Shown here: positions 34,811 through 43,223 of the stretch, piece by piece
How the letters are laid out: each line of letters starts with the position of its first letter
Numbering within the stretch: the first letter of the stretch is position 1
NCBI GenBank assembly: GCA_963817075.1
Contig: CAWFMT010000003.1
Coordinates: 1,054,001 to 1,118,000 of the forward strand
DNA length: 64,000 nucleotides
Direction of reading: 5' to 3'
Source of the DNA: DASPKM01 sp963817075
GTDB taxonomy: Bacteria; Bacteroidota; Bacteroidia; Chitinophagales; Chitinophagaceae
Program-made: the position numbers and the translations under genes
The notes under the pieces: model-generated
Told to the model about the DNA's origin: nothing
What the model saw: the letters and a program-made list of their open reading frames with translations, nothing else
The model's database searches: none

Positions 34811-36532
34811 TTGGAACAGAGCAAAGACAGTTTAAGAAGCGCCGGATGGTTTGGACGTTCAGGTAAGGACGGTTTCGTCTATCGTGCATGGATGAAGAAA
34901 CTAGGTATTCCTACTTATGAATTCACCGGTAAACCTATTATTGGTATTTGTAACACATGGTCGGAATTAACACCATGCAATTCACATTTTCGTCAGCTTG
35001 CCGAATCTGTCAAGCGAGGAATTTCCGAGGCAGGTGGATTTCCAGTGGAGTTTCCCGTTATGTCATTGGGTGAAACATTGATGAAGCCAACGGCCATGCT
35101 GTATCGAAACCTGGTGAGTATGGATGTGGAAGAATCGATCCGGGCGAATCCATTGGATGGTGTTGTACTTCTTTGCGGATGTGATAAGACCACTCCTGCT
35201 CTTGTTATGGGAGCATGCAGTGTTGACCTTCCTACAATTGTCGTTTCAGGAGGTCCGATGCTAACGGGAAAGTTCAGGGGAAAAAATCTTGGAACAAGTG
35301 ACCTATGGCGATTAACTGAGGATTATAGAATTGGAAATTTAAGCGAAGAAGAATTAACTCTATCCGAGGCAGGAATGTGCAGAAGCGATGGCCATTGTGC
35401 TGTGATGGGAACTGCATCAACCATGGCATGTATGGTTGAATCCTTAGGTATTTCGCTTCCTCAAAATGCAGCGATACCTGCTGCAGATGCCACCAGAAAA
35501 ATGCTTGCGCAATTATCGGGTATCGCAATAGTTGAAATGGTTAAGCAGGATCGAAAGCTTTCAAAAATTCTAACCCGGCAGGCCTTTGAAAATGCGATCA
35601 TGGTGAATGCTGCGATCGGCGGGTCAACGAATTTCGTCATCCATTTACTGGCAATTGCGGGAAGGATCGGAGTACAACTTGATATCTCTGACATCGACAA
35701 ATATTCTTCTGGAATTCCATTAATAACCAATCTTCAGCCATCAGGATTGTTCTTTATGGAAGATCTGTATTATGCCGGAGGATTGCCTGTTGTAATAAAA
35801 CAACTTCTGCCAAAATTGAATAAAAACTGCATTACTGCTAATGGGAAAACCATAGTTGAAAACTATCAGAATTCTATTTGTTACAACGCAGAAGTCGTAT
35901 CAACTCTGGACCAGCCATTCAATCCACTTTCAGGTATTGTGGTACTAAAGGGTAATCTCTGTGAAGACGGAGCTGTGATAAAGCCATCTGCAGCAAGTCC
36001 ACATTTAATGAAACATACCGGCAAGGCAATAGCATTTGAAGACATAAATGATTACAAGAACAGAATTGATGATCCTGATCTTGATGTAGACGAAAACTCA
36101 ATTCTGGTACTAAAAAATGTTGGACCGATAGGATATCCCGGAATGCCTGAAGTCGGTAATATGGGACTACCTTCCAAATTGCTTCAGAAAGGAATCAAGG
36201 ATATGGTGAGAATCTCTGATGGTAGAATGAGTGGAACTGGATTTGGCACAGTAGTGCTTCATATTTCACCAGAAGCAGCAAAAGGTGGAATGCTTGCCCT
36301 TGTTCAAACAGGTGATATGATCACGCTGGATGTTTCGGCCAGGTCATTGCATCTTGAAATCGATCAGGGTGAGATCGAAAAAAGAAAAAAACAATGGAAA
36401 AATAATTTTATGATGGAATCCAGGGGATATGTGAAACTCTACCAGGAGCATGTTGAACAGGCACATCTTGGAGCCGACCTTGATTTTCTGAAAGGAGGTT
36501 CTGGAAGTGAAGTGACTAAGGATTCCCATTGA
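34811..36532 (+). CDS. IlvD/Edd family sugar-acid dehydratase (pentonate/L-arabinonate dehydratase-like)
   Basis: Fe-S dehydratase that removes water from an aldonic acid to give a 2-keto-3-deoxy acid. The N-terminal RSAGWFGRSGKDGFVYRAWM and GGFPVEFPVMSLGETLMKPT match the sugar-acid branch (arabinonate/xylonate dehydratases) rather than IlvD. The cluster cysteines lie in CNTWSELTPCNSH, LLCGCDKTTPAL and the GMCRSDGHC region; the catalytic Ser lies in GRMSGTGFGTVVLH. No ATG precedes the domain: in-frame starts are TTG at 34811 (chosen, no overlap) or TTG at 34721, which would overlap PepSY by 49 bp and encode unrelated residues. About 573 residues. The SDR gene follows, so an oxidative sugar route is likely. 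Confidence 0.85.
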   Translation: MEQSKDSLRSAGWFGRSGKDGFVYRAWMKKLGIPTYEFTGKPIIGICNTWSELTPCNSHFRQLAESVKRGISEAGGFPVEFPVMSLGETLMKPTAMLYRNLVSMDVEESIRANPLDGVVLLCGCDKTTPALVMGACSVDLPTIVVSGGPMLTGKFRGKNLGTSDLWRLTEDYRIGNLSEEELTLSEAGMCRSDGHCAVMGTASTMACMVESLGISLPQNAAIPAADATRKMLAQLSGIAIVEMVKQDRKLSKILTRQAFENAIMVNAAIGGSTNFVIHLLAIAGRIGVQLDISDIDKYSSGIPLITNLQPSGLFFMEDLYYAGGLPVVIKQLLPKLNKNCITANGKTIVENYQNSICYNAEVVSTLDQPFNPLSGIVVLKGNLCEDGAVIKPSAASPHLMKHTGKAIAFEDINDYKNRIDDPDLDVDENSILVLKNVGPIGYPGMPEVGNMGLPSKLLQKGIKDMVRISDGRMSGTGFGTVVLHISPEAAKGGMLALVQTGDMITLDVSARSLHLEIDQGEIEKRKKQWKNNFMMESRGYVKLYQEHVEQAHLGADLDFLKGGSGSEVTKDSH

Positions 36533-36552
36533 TCCGTAATAAATCTGAACAT

Positions 36553-37311
36553 ATGAACTTCAGAGATAAGGTTGCTATAGTTACAGGAGCAGGTCAGGGA
36601 ATTGGTTTTGAAATGTGCAGGGAATTGGCAAAAAAAGGAGCAAGAGTGATCTTGAATGATATTGAATCAAATCTTGCGGAGGAAGCTGTTTCCAAAATTG
36701 TTAAAGAAGGGGGAAATGCAATTTCATTTGCTGGAGATGCAAGTGATCCATCTTTTATCAGATCGATGGTAAGTAAGACCGTTAATGATTTTGGATCTCT
36801 TGATATTGCGATCGCAAATGCCGGCATCACTTTGTTTGGCGATTTCTTTTCTTATTCGCCTGAAGCTTTTTCGAGAGTGATGCAGGTGAATCTTGCAGGA
36901 ACATTTTTTCTGGCTCAATCTGCCTCCAGCCAAATGAAGTTGCAATCAAAAGGCGGATCGATCTTATTTACATCTTCTGTTACAGGGCACCAGGCCCACA
37001 AAGACCTTGCAGCCTATGGGATGAGTAAGGCTGCTGTGGAAATGCTTGCAAGAAATCTCGTGATCGAATTATCAGGATTTAATATCAACATTAATTCCAT
37101 AGCTCCAGGGGCCACGCTTACGGAGAGAACTCTCAATGATCCAACTTACGAGGAGACCTGGTCCCGTCTCACTCCAATTGGAAGACCTGCAACAACCCTT
37201 GATATTTCAAATGCCGCTTTGTTTCTTGTTTCCGAAGAAGCCAGGCACATAACGGGACATTGTCTTGTTATTGATGGAGGTTGGTCTTGCATCAGTCCTT
37301 CCCCATATTAA
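36553..37311 (+). CDS. SDR family NAD(P)-dependent oxidoreductase
   Basis: Classical short-chain dehydrogenase of 252 residues. Cofactor motif TGAGQGIGFE, NNAG-like AIANAGIT, catalytic Ser in LFTSSVTGH and the YxxxK in AAYGMSKAAVEML. The ATG at 36553 starts MNFRDKVAIVTGAGQGIG; a TTG at 36529 would add eight residues overlapping the previous stop. FabG-like sequences of this kind, placed next to an IlvD/Edd dehydratase, often oxidise an aldose or a keto-deoxy acid. The exact substrate is not evident. Confidence 0.9.
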   Translation: MNFRDKVAIVTGAGQGIGFEMCRELAKKGARVILNDIESNLAEEAVSKIVKEGGNAISFAGDASDPSFIRSMVSKTVNDFGSLDIAIANAGITLFGDFFSYSPEAFSRVMQVNLAGTFFLAQSASSQMKLQSKGGSILFTSSVTGHQAHKDLAAYGMSKAAVEMLARNLVIELSGFNININSIAPGATLTERTLNDPTYEETWSRLTPIGRPATTLDISNAALFLVSEEARHITGHCLVIDGGWSCISPSPY

Positions 37312-37420
37312 GCCGGCAATCGAATTTTATCTACACCCAGCCTTATTTGGTCGAAATAATTTTAGGCTTCCATCACTCTCAGTAGATTTAGGAAACAAGA
37401 TTAACCCCAATCAACCAATT

Positions 37421-38572
37421 ATGGAATACGATAATGATCGATTGATTAAACCAGCATCCAGAATTGAAATTCTTTACTGGGGAGCTCTGATTCTAATAAA
37501 TCCTGTTATAACTGCAATTTCATTTTTCAGAACTGATCCAAGGATATGGTGGGTTCTTCTCCTGGTTAATCTCTTTCTCTTTGCGATTTATTTTGTTGCT
37601 TCCAGGATCTTACTTGCTACCTTATTTGCAGGAAGGTCAACCAGGTTTTTCATAGAAGTCTGTCTCATTACTTTGGTAGTTGTTCATTTGATACTCTATG
37701 GAATTTATTCAATCGTGTTGAATTTCCAACTCTCACCTCTGGAAAGGTCTTATTTCACTTATTCCAATTGGACCATTCTCAGGGAAACAATCTGGTTCAT
37801 AATAAATTCAATTCTTGTTGTTGCAATCGTACATATCAAGCATAGTCATGATCAGGCGGAAGAACTCAGAAATATGCATAAGGAGAATACTTTTTTCAAA
37901 TTACGATATCTCCATGCACAGCTAAATCCACATTTCTTATTTAATACACTCAACAGTATTTATGCACTTAGTCTTCAGAAGTCTGAGAAAACATCTGAGG
38001 TTGTTGTCAAGCTTGCAGATATTATGAGATACCTGATCTATGAATGCAATGAAGAAAAGATCCCTCTTAGAAAGGAGATTGAATTCATCCAGAATTATAT
38101 TGAGATCGAAAAGATCCGCCATAAGGCAGACATCAGATTTACTGTTGAAGGAGATACCGACCATATCATGATTGAACCTTTTTTGTTTATATCCTTTGTT
38201 GAGAATGGATTTAAGCATGCCCTCGATAATTCATTTACTGAACCCTTCATATACATCAATTTAAAAACTTCAAAGAATGAGGTTGTATTGAATGTGATCA
38301 ATAGCAGCAATACAGACCTTGAATTGCAGGCAAAAAGCATCCAGGGAAAAGGAATATCCAACAGTCGAAGCCTGCTTGAATTATTGTATCCTGATTCCTA
38401 TGCTCTTGATATTATACAAACTGAGAGAGAAGAAAACAGGAAAAGCAATCTCCGTATGAGAAATGCCCGGGAGCGACTTGAAATCTTATACCCCGATTCT
38501 TATACCCTTGATGTAATTTTAAATAAGAATGCTTTCACCGTATCATTGATCTTAAAATCCCGGGCTGCTTGA
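37421..38572 (+). CDS. LytS/YehU-type sensor histidine kinase with duplicated C-terminal segment
   Basis: Protein of 383 residues from ATG 37421. Four N-terminal membrane helices (about 18-37, 47-64, 75-100 and 117-140), then the His_kinase domain with the phosphorylated His in AQLNPHFLFNTLNSI, and an ATPase-like domain with the N box FVENGFKHALDNS. The closing region is unusual: LLELLYPDSYALDI is repeated 34 residues later as RLEILYPDSYTLDV, where family members have this once. An in-frame start at 37265 overlaps the SDR gene and is rejected. The stop overlaps the regulator's TTG start by 4 bp, so the pair is translationally coupled. Signal unknown. Confidence 0.92.
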   Translation: MEYDNDRLIKPASRIEILYWGALILINPVITAISFFRTDPRIWWVLLLVNLFLFAIYFVASRILLATLFAGRSTRFFIEVCLITLVVVHLILYGIYSIVLNFQLSPLERSYFTYSNWTILRETIWFIINSILVVAIVHIKHSHDQAEELRNMHKENTFFKLRYLHAQLNPHFLFNTLNSIYALSLQKSEKTSEVVVKLADIMRYLIYECNEEKIPLRKEIEFIQNYIEIEKIRHKADIRFTVEGDTDHIMIEPFLFISFVENGFKHALDNSFTEPFIYINLKTSKNEVVLNVINSSNTDLELQAKSIQGKGISNSRSLLELLYPDSYALDIIQTEREENRKSNLRMRNARERLEILYPDSYTLDVILNKNAFTVSLILKSRAA

Positions 38573-39267
38573 TTAAATGCATTATTGTAGAGGATGAAGA
38601 ACTTGCACAGGGCGTGATTCAAAGTCATTTGAAGAAAACGGAGAATTGTGAGTTGGTTGGAGTTTATCGCACAGCCATGGAAGCCAAAGATGCGCTCAAT
38701 CAACAGGAGGTTCATCTGATGTTTCTTGACATTCATCTACCTGGGATGAATGGAATAAGTTTTCTTCGATCTCTTACACATCCCCCGCTTGTGATTCTCA
38801 CTACCGCCTATGCAGAATATGCTTTGGAGAGTTATGAGTTAAACGTCATCGATTATCTATTGAAACCAATCTCATTTGAGCGGTTTTCAAAGGCAATCAG
38901 CAAACTTATGGATGGGAGGTTATTATCCTTACCCGCAAAAGAAATTCCCAAACCTTCAGCTGAACACATATTTATAAGGTCGAACAGCAAATTCTTCAAG
39001 GTCAATTTCTCGGAGATCCGGTTTATTGAAGGAATGAAGGACTATCTAAAGGTCCATACTTCAGAATACACCCTGGTCACGCACCAGACCATGAACGAGA
39101 TTGAGAAATTACTGCCTGCCGGAGAGTTTATCAGGGTCCATAAATCCTTTATAGTGGCTATCTCGCATATCAAGTCAGTTTACGGAAACTCAATCGAGCT
39201 GGGTAAGAACACAATACCGGTTGGGATCAACTATAAGGAGGCGGTCAAGAGGTTGATAGGTCATTAA
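38569..39267 (+). CDS. LytTR-family response regulator
   Basis: Protein of 232 residues. A receiver domain (KCIIVEDEELAQGVI; phosphorylated Asp in LMFLDIHLPGMNG; Lys in DYLLKPISFERF) is followed by a LytTR DNA-binding domain (FIRSNSKFFKVNFSEIRFIE, EGMKDYLKVHT, IRVHKSFIVAISHI). It starts with TTG overlapping the kinase's TGA (TTGA), giving a two-component pair. LytTR regulators bind short direct repeats; no target was recognised in the window. Confidence 0.94.
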   Translation: MIKCIIVEDEELAQGVIQSHLKKTENCELVGVYRTAMEAKDALNQQEVHLMFLDIHLPGMNGISFLRSLTHPPLVILTTAYAEYALESYELNVIDYLLKPISFERFSKAISKLMDGRLLSLPAKEIPKPSAEHIFIRSNSKFFKVNFSEIRFIEGMKDYLKVHTSEYTLVTHQTMNEIEKLLPAGEFIRVHKSFIVAISHIKSVYGNSIELGKNTIPVGINYKEAVKRLIGH

Positions 39268-39425
39268 GTGAAACCGGAAATGGTATGTTGTGTAAAAGAC
39301 TTGCCTTTAACAGAAGTTAACAGGTTGGCCGGTATTCCTCCACCTGAATGGAAGATTTCCTCTAATTTGAGTCTCTTTTTTGGTTAGATATTGCTGATTC
39401 GTCTTCATTTTTACCCCAAAACGCC

Positions 39426-39433
39426 TACCTTTG
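39426..39433 (+). promoter_or_regulatory. -7 promoter element of the DUF177-rpmF operon
   Basis: TACCTTTG matches TAnnTTTG 23 bp before the DUF177 start codon. No exact TTTG is found at the -33 distance (only T-rich sequence), so this rests on the -7 element and its position. Confidence 0.5.
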
Positions 39434-39456
39434 CCAACCTCTTTAAAAACTAGTCA

Positions 39457-40002
39457 ATGAGTGGCCGCAGGGAATATGAGATCGCCTTTGTTGGATTGAA
39501 ACCCGGGTTGCATCATTTTGAGTATAATATTGATGATAAGTTCTTTACAGCCTTTCAGCAGCAGGATTTCAAGAATTGTAAGGCAGCCATAAAGGTGACG
39601 CTTGACAAGAAGGTGGGCTTTATGTTGTTGAAGTTTGAAATGGGTGGCAAGCTTGAAGTGAATTGTGACCGTTGTAATAGTGATCTTCCGCTCGAACTTT
39701 GGGATGAATTCAACGTAGTGGTGAAGCTGGTGGATGACCCTGAAGTGATGAACGAGCAGGAAGAAGATCCGGACGTTTACTACATTTCCCGCGGTGAAAG
39801 TCATCTGAGTCTGTCTGATTGGATATATGAGTTCATTAATTTGAGCATACCAATGCAGAGGACCTGTGATTTTCCTGATATGAGTGGACCCTATTGCAAC
39901 CCTTCCGCCCGTGAAGTGCTGAAAAAGATGAGCGCTGAGAATAGGGATTCTCAGTCAACAGTTTGGAAAGGACTTGAGAAATTCAAGGATCTTGATAATT
40001 AG
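39457..40002 (+). CDS. DUF177 (YceD-like) protein
   Basis: Protein of 181 residues with the conserved C-x2-C of the family in LEVNCDRCNSDLPLEL and the later acidic segment EEDPDVYYISRGESHLSLSD, ending IPMQRTCDFPDMSGPYCNPS. YceD/DUF177 is almost always next to rpmF and is linked in some bacteria to 23S rRNA accumulation. It is the first gene of the block with L32 and PlsX. Confidence 0.93.
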   Translation: MSGRREYEIAFVGLKPGLHHFEYNIDDKFFTAFQQQDFKNCKAAIKVTLDKKVGFMLLKFEMGGKLEVNCDRCNSDLPLELWDEFNVVVKLVDDPEVMNEQEEDPDVYYISRGESHLSLSDWIYEFINLSIPMQRTCDFPDMSGPYCNPSAREVLKKMSAENRDSQSTVWKGLEKFKDLDN

Positions 40003-40098
40003 AATCGAGTCGCTGTGTAAATATTCGTTACAGGTTACACAGGAGCAGATTGAGGATAAGTTTACTGTAACGGGAACGAACAATTAAATATTTAGGTT

Positions 40099-40293
40099 AT
40101 GCCTAATCCGAAGCGAAGACATTCACAACAAAGAAGCGCAAAGCGCAGAACTCACTACAAGGCCGAGCCAGTAACGCTTAGCAAAGACAGCACAACAGGT
40201 GAAATGCATGTTCGCCACCGTGCCCATGTAAGTGAGGGCAAATTGTACTACAAGGGAAAGGTGGTGACTGAAAAAGCGCCAATTAAAAAGTAA
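40099..40293 (+). CDS. rpmF: 50S ribosomal protein L32
   Basis: Protein of 64 residues opening MPNPKRRHSQQRSAKRRTHY, the L32 signature, followed by a basic domain. The zinc-binding cysteines found in some L32 are absent, as in many Bacteroidota L32 forms. It lies 96 bp after DUF177 and before plsX, the usual order. Confidence 0.97.
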   Translation: MPNPKRRHSQQRSAKRRTHYKAEPVTLSKDSTTGEMHVRHRAHVSEGKLYYKGKVVTEKAPIKK

Positions 40294-40318
40294 TAAATAA
40301 TACATCCCACAACCTAAT

Positions 40319-40374
40319 GCCAAACTTCAAAACCATCTTGTCAACTCATGATGGTTATCAAGGTTTGGCTTTTT
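40319..40374 (+). terminator. Terminator or attenuator hairpin between rpmF and plsX
   Basis: GCCAAACTTCAAAACCATC pairs with GATGGTTATCAAGGTTTGGC around a 12-nt loop, with one bulge and two mismatches, and is followed by TTTTT. It ends 10 bp before the plsX start codon, so it would partly cut off plsX from rpmF transcription. Confidence 0.65.
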
Positions 40375-40384
40375 ACAATTTGTA

Positions 40385-41323
40385 ATGACTATCGGCCTTG
40401 ATATGATGGGTGGAGATTTTGCGCCGGAAGAAGCGGTGAAGGGTCTGCAATTATTCTTATCAGGTCAACATTCAAGCCCACAGGTTGTCCTTTTCGGCGA
40501 TGAGGCGCTCATCAGGGAATTCCTTGATAAGTACAAGCTTTCAGCGGAATTCAAGATCGTTCCAACCTCCCAGGTTATTGGAATGCATGAGCATCCTACA
40601 AAGGCTCTCAAGGAAAAACCTCAATCATCAATTTCAGTAGGCTTTCAGTATCTGGCTGCAGGCAAGATCGATTCTTTCATAAGTGCAGGTAATACGGGCG
40701 CTATGCTTGTTGGAACCATGTACTCCATCAAGGCAATTGAAGGGGTTCTTCGTCCCACAATTTCAACCATCATTCCTAAAGAAAATGGAAAAACGGGATT
40801 GCTCCTGGATGTAGGCCTGAATGCAGACTGTAAACCTGAACATCTCAATCAATTTGCCATCCTTGGAAGTTTGTATTCTGAACATATCCTCGGAATTGAT
40901 AAACCCAGAGTAGGCCTTATCAATATTGGAGAAGAAGAAGGTAAAGGCAATATCCTTGCCCAGGCTGCCTATACCCTATTGAAAGAAAACAAACAGATCA
41001 ACTTCATAGGAAATCTTGAGGGAAGAGATATCTTTTTAGATCATTCTGATGTGATGATTTGCGAAGGATTTACAGGTAATATCATCCTTAAACTAGCAGA
41101 GTCGATTTATGAGATAACTCAGAAAAAGCAGATCCGTCATGAGTATCTTGATCTTTTCAATTTTGAAAATTATGGCGGTACGCCTGTCCTCGGTGTTCCA
41201 AAGCCTGTAATAATAGGTCACGGCATCTCACGTGCTCTTGCCTTCAAGAATATGATTGGCCTGGCAGAGAAAATGCTCCAGAGCCGTCTCATTGAGGTGA
41301 TGCAAAAAAGTTTGAATGTTTAA
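40385..41323 (+). CDS. plsX: Phosphate acyltransferase PlsX
   Basis: PlsX turns acyl-ACP into acyl-phosphate for phospholipid synthesis. The 312-residue protein shows the family opening TIGLDMMGGDFAPEEAVKGL, SFISAGNTGAMLVGTMY, LLDVGLNADCKPEHL, GLINIGEEEGKGN, and GFTGNIILKLAES. Normal length. The usual fabH does not follow here. The last residues SLNV and the stop codon lie in a TTTGAATGTTT repeat. Confidence 0.96.
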   Translation: MTIGLDMMGGDFAPEEAVKGLQLFLSGQHSSPQVVLFGDEALIREFLDKYKLSAEFKIVPTSQVIGMHEHPTKALKEKPQSSISVGFQYLAAGKIDSFISAGNTGAMLVGTMYSIKAIEGVLRPTISTIIPKENGKTGLLLDVGLNADCKPEHLNQFAILGSLYSEHILGIDKPRVGLINIGEEEGKGNILAQAAYTLLKENKQINFIGNLEGRDIFLDHSDVMICEGFTGNIILKLAESIYEITQKKQIRHEYLDLFNFENYGGTPVLGVPKPVIIGHGISRALAFKNMIGLAEKMLQSRLIEVMQKSLNV

Positions 41324-41494
41324 TTGTTTGAGTGTTTGAATGTTTTCTTCAAATAATTACAATCATTTAGGCGGAGTTCAATACTGTCACCTTTACATTT
41401 AAACTTCGTTTTTTCTGTGAAAATTAGTTGTGTGATTGATTTGAATTTCGCATCAGGGAAACCATAAACATTCAAACACTCAAACATTCAAACC
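41310..41494. repeat. Inverted pair of TTTGAATGTTTGAGTG repeats
   Basis: GTTTGAATGTTTAATTGTTT plus GAGTGTTTGAATGTTT at 41310-41346 is matched in inverted form by AAACATTCAAACACTCAAAC plus ATTCAAACC at 41466-41494. The pair brackets 119 bp between plsX and the CPBP gene, and the left arm begins inside plsX. Confidence 0.6.
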
Positions 41495-41509
41495 AGTTCT
41501 CCTTGCGTC

Positions 41510-42427
41510 ATGCAGTACTTCTTCTCCCTTCTCTCCGACTATTTCAGGAACCTCGACAAATGGGCATTGGTTCTGGTTTCAATTTTTGTCGGCATTCTGG
41601 TATTCGCAAACTATCGCTACGCCTGGGAAAACAAAATATGGAATAGCAGCAATCCCTTTGAGCGATTTTTCAGATTTTATTTTCTCTATCTTTTTGCATT
41701 TGCGGGAGCATATTTTCTTCAGAATCTTGTTCGCTCAAATAATCCGAAGCAGTTTTATTTATTTCTGGCAGTGATGCTGATTGCCCCGGCCATCTTTGCA
41801 TTGAAAGTCACATTCAATTCTCACCGAGATCTTTTCGATAAGCTTTTTCAATTCCCTAAAAATAAATACTATTTAACCTTACTTGATTATCCCATTCGGG
41901 GATTGATAGTTCTGATTGCTGTTTGGCTGGTTTGGAAAAGTATTCAACCTGCCTATCCTTTTTGCGGACTTAGTCTGAAGAATTTTCAACTTAGGCCCTA
42001 TCTTATATTGATGGCCCTGATGATTCCATTGATCGCCCTCGCATCTTTGCGTCCTGATTTTCTGGGAACCTATCCAAAGTATAAGGTGCTGAATTTCCTT
42101 GCCGATCCTAAATGGTATGACAAACTATTATTTGAAATTTCCTATGGCCTCGACTTTGTCACGATAGAAATTTTTTTCCGGGGCTTCCTGGTTTTGGCCT
42201 TCGCTCATTTTGTAGGCAAAGATGCCATTTTACCAATGGCGGCATTCTATTGTGTCATTCATTTTGGTAAACCCTTACCGGAATGCATCAGTAGCTACTT
42301 TGGAGGTATGATCCTGGGGGTTCTAACTTTTGAGACTCAAACTATTATTGGTGGATTGATTGTTCACCTCGGAATTGCATGGATGATGGAGGCGGGTGGG
42401 TACCTTGGTAGATTATTCAGAAGGTAA
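41510..42427 (+). CDS. CPBP (Abi) family intramembrane metalloprotease-like protein
   Basis: Protein of 305 residues with about eight membrane helices. The CPBP motifs are at the C-terminal side: EIFFRGFLVLAF (a single Glu rather than the usual EE), VIHFGKPLPECISSYFGGMI with the second-motif His, and IIGGLIVHLGIAWMMEA with the third-motif His. CPBP proteins are related to the CAAX prenyl protease Rce1; most bacterial roles are unknown. It has its own 186-bp upstream gap filled by the TTTGAATG repeat pair. Confidence 0.85.
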   Translation: MQYFFSLLSDYFRNLDKWALVLVSIFVGILVFANYRYAWENKIWNSSNPFERFFRFYFLYLFAFAGAYFLQNLVRSNNPKQFYLFLAVMLIAPAIFALKVTFNSHRDLFDKLFQFPKNKYYLTLLDYPIRGLIVLIAVWLVWKSIQPAYPFCGLSLKNFQLRPYLILMALMIPLIALASLRPDFLGTYPKYKVLNFLADPKWYDKLLFEISYGLDFVTIEIFFRGFLVLAFAHFVGKDAILPMAAFYCVIHFGKPLPECISSYFGGMILGVLTFETQTIIGGLIVHLGIAWMMEAGGYLGRLFRR

Positions 42428-42497
42428 AATGAAAAATGTAAAATCATAGTTTTCCCATCATCACTTCTTTTCTTCTGACAACTTCCATTCTAAATTT

Positions 42498-42703
42498 TTA
42501 ACCGCGAGGTCACTAAGGCGCAAAGGAAAGCCAGTTCGCTAAGTAGCGCCATGATTGAGATTTGGAAAAGGGGTTCTTTCCATATGACTATGTTATGCTA
42601 TGTGCCTATGTGTTATTTTTTTAAACACATAGAATCATAGTAAACATAGACACATAGACGAAAATAAGAAGTGAAACCTTGCGTCCTGGCGCCTTTGCGG
42701 TTA
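42498..42703. repeat. Nested palindromic repeat: CCGCAAAGGCGC arms around an ACATAG core, copy 1
   Basis: Outer arms TTAACCGCGAGGTCACTAAG (continuing GCGCAAAGG) at 42498-42527 and CCTTGCGTCCTGGCGCCTTT (continuing GCGGTTA) at 42677-42703. Inner arms at 42583-42613 and 42623-42659 are built from CTATGTG and CACATAG words. The core plus flank (42551-42659) matches the reverse complement of 46305-46415 at about 85-90% by eye. It lies just 3' of rnpB and may terminate it. Confidence 0.8.
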
Positions 42704-42716
42704 AAAAACATAAAAT

Positions 42717-43117
42717 AACTACCAGTCATAAGCCGGATTCTGTTTCATTCTCCGAATGAACGGTGAATGATGGCTATCATTTATCTAGGTTGGGCATTAC
42801 TGACCAACTCTATCTGCCTACCCTCCAGCGCACCCGTTAGGGTTAAGACGAGCAGTCTTAAAACGCTGGTATACGTGGCATTTCAGCATGCAAGGTTTAC
42901 CCTCCCGAAAGGTTACCCTCCCGGGTCGTGAGCTCTTACCTCACGTTTTCAACCTTACCTCCATGATCATGGTTACACAATCATGGACGGCGGTAATTTT
43001 CTGTGGCCCTTTCTGTTCCCTGATTAAAGGGACCCGGTAATTAACCGGTGCATTGCTCTTTGCTGTCCGGACTTTCCTCCTCAACCTGAAGTCGAGGCGA
43101 TAGCCTGACTGATAGTT
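42717..43117 (-). ncRNA. rnpB: RNase P RNA
   Basis: Catalytic RNA of RNase P, which matures tRNA 5' ends. The minus strand holds the universal core GAGGAAAGTCCGGAC near the 5' end and the 3' core ending CAGAATCCGGCTTATGACTG. The terminal helix P1 is perfect: AACTATCAGTCA (43106-43117) pairs with TGACTGGTAGTT (42717-42728), with G-U allowed, which sets the ends. About 401 nt, bacterial type A by size. Its promoter lies directly upstream at 43124-43155. Confidence 0.95.
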
Positions 43118-43123
43118 AAGCAG

Positions 43124-43155
43124 CAAAAATAAACTTTAGTGACGGGCCAATCAAA
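43124..43155 (-). promoter_or_regulatory. Promoter of rnpB
   Basis: On the minus strand TTTG (43152-43155), 20 nt, then TATTTTTG (43124-43131): an exact fit to the Bacteroidota TTTG-n(19-23)-TAnnTTTG promoter. The distance to the predicted RNA 5' end at 43117 is about 6 nt, as expected for a transcription start. Confidence 0.8.
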
Positions 43156-43223
43156 GGAGTGAGTTAAATCATTCAGAAAACACCAGAGAATATGATGATT
43201 TATGGAAAGAAAGAGGCCATCAG

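Noticed and set aside
42583..42659. ACATAG words as a CRISPR array
   Set aside because: The units are not evenly spaced, there are no unique spacers of constant length and no cas genes; the pattern is an inverted repeat of degenerate words.
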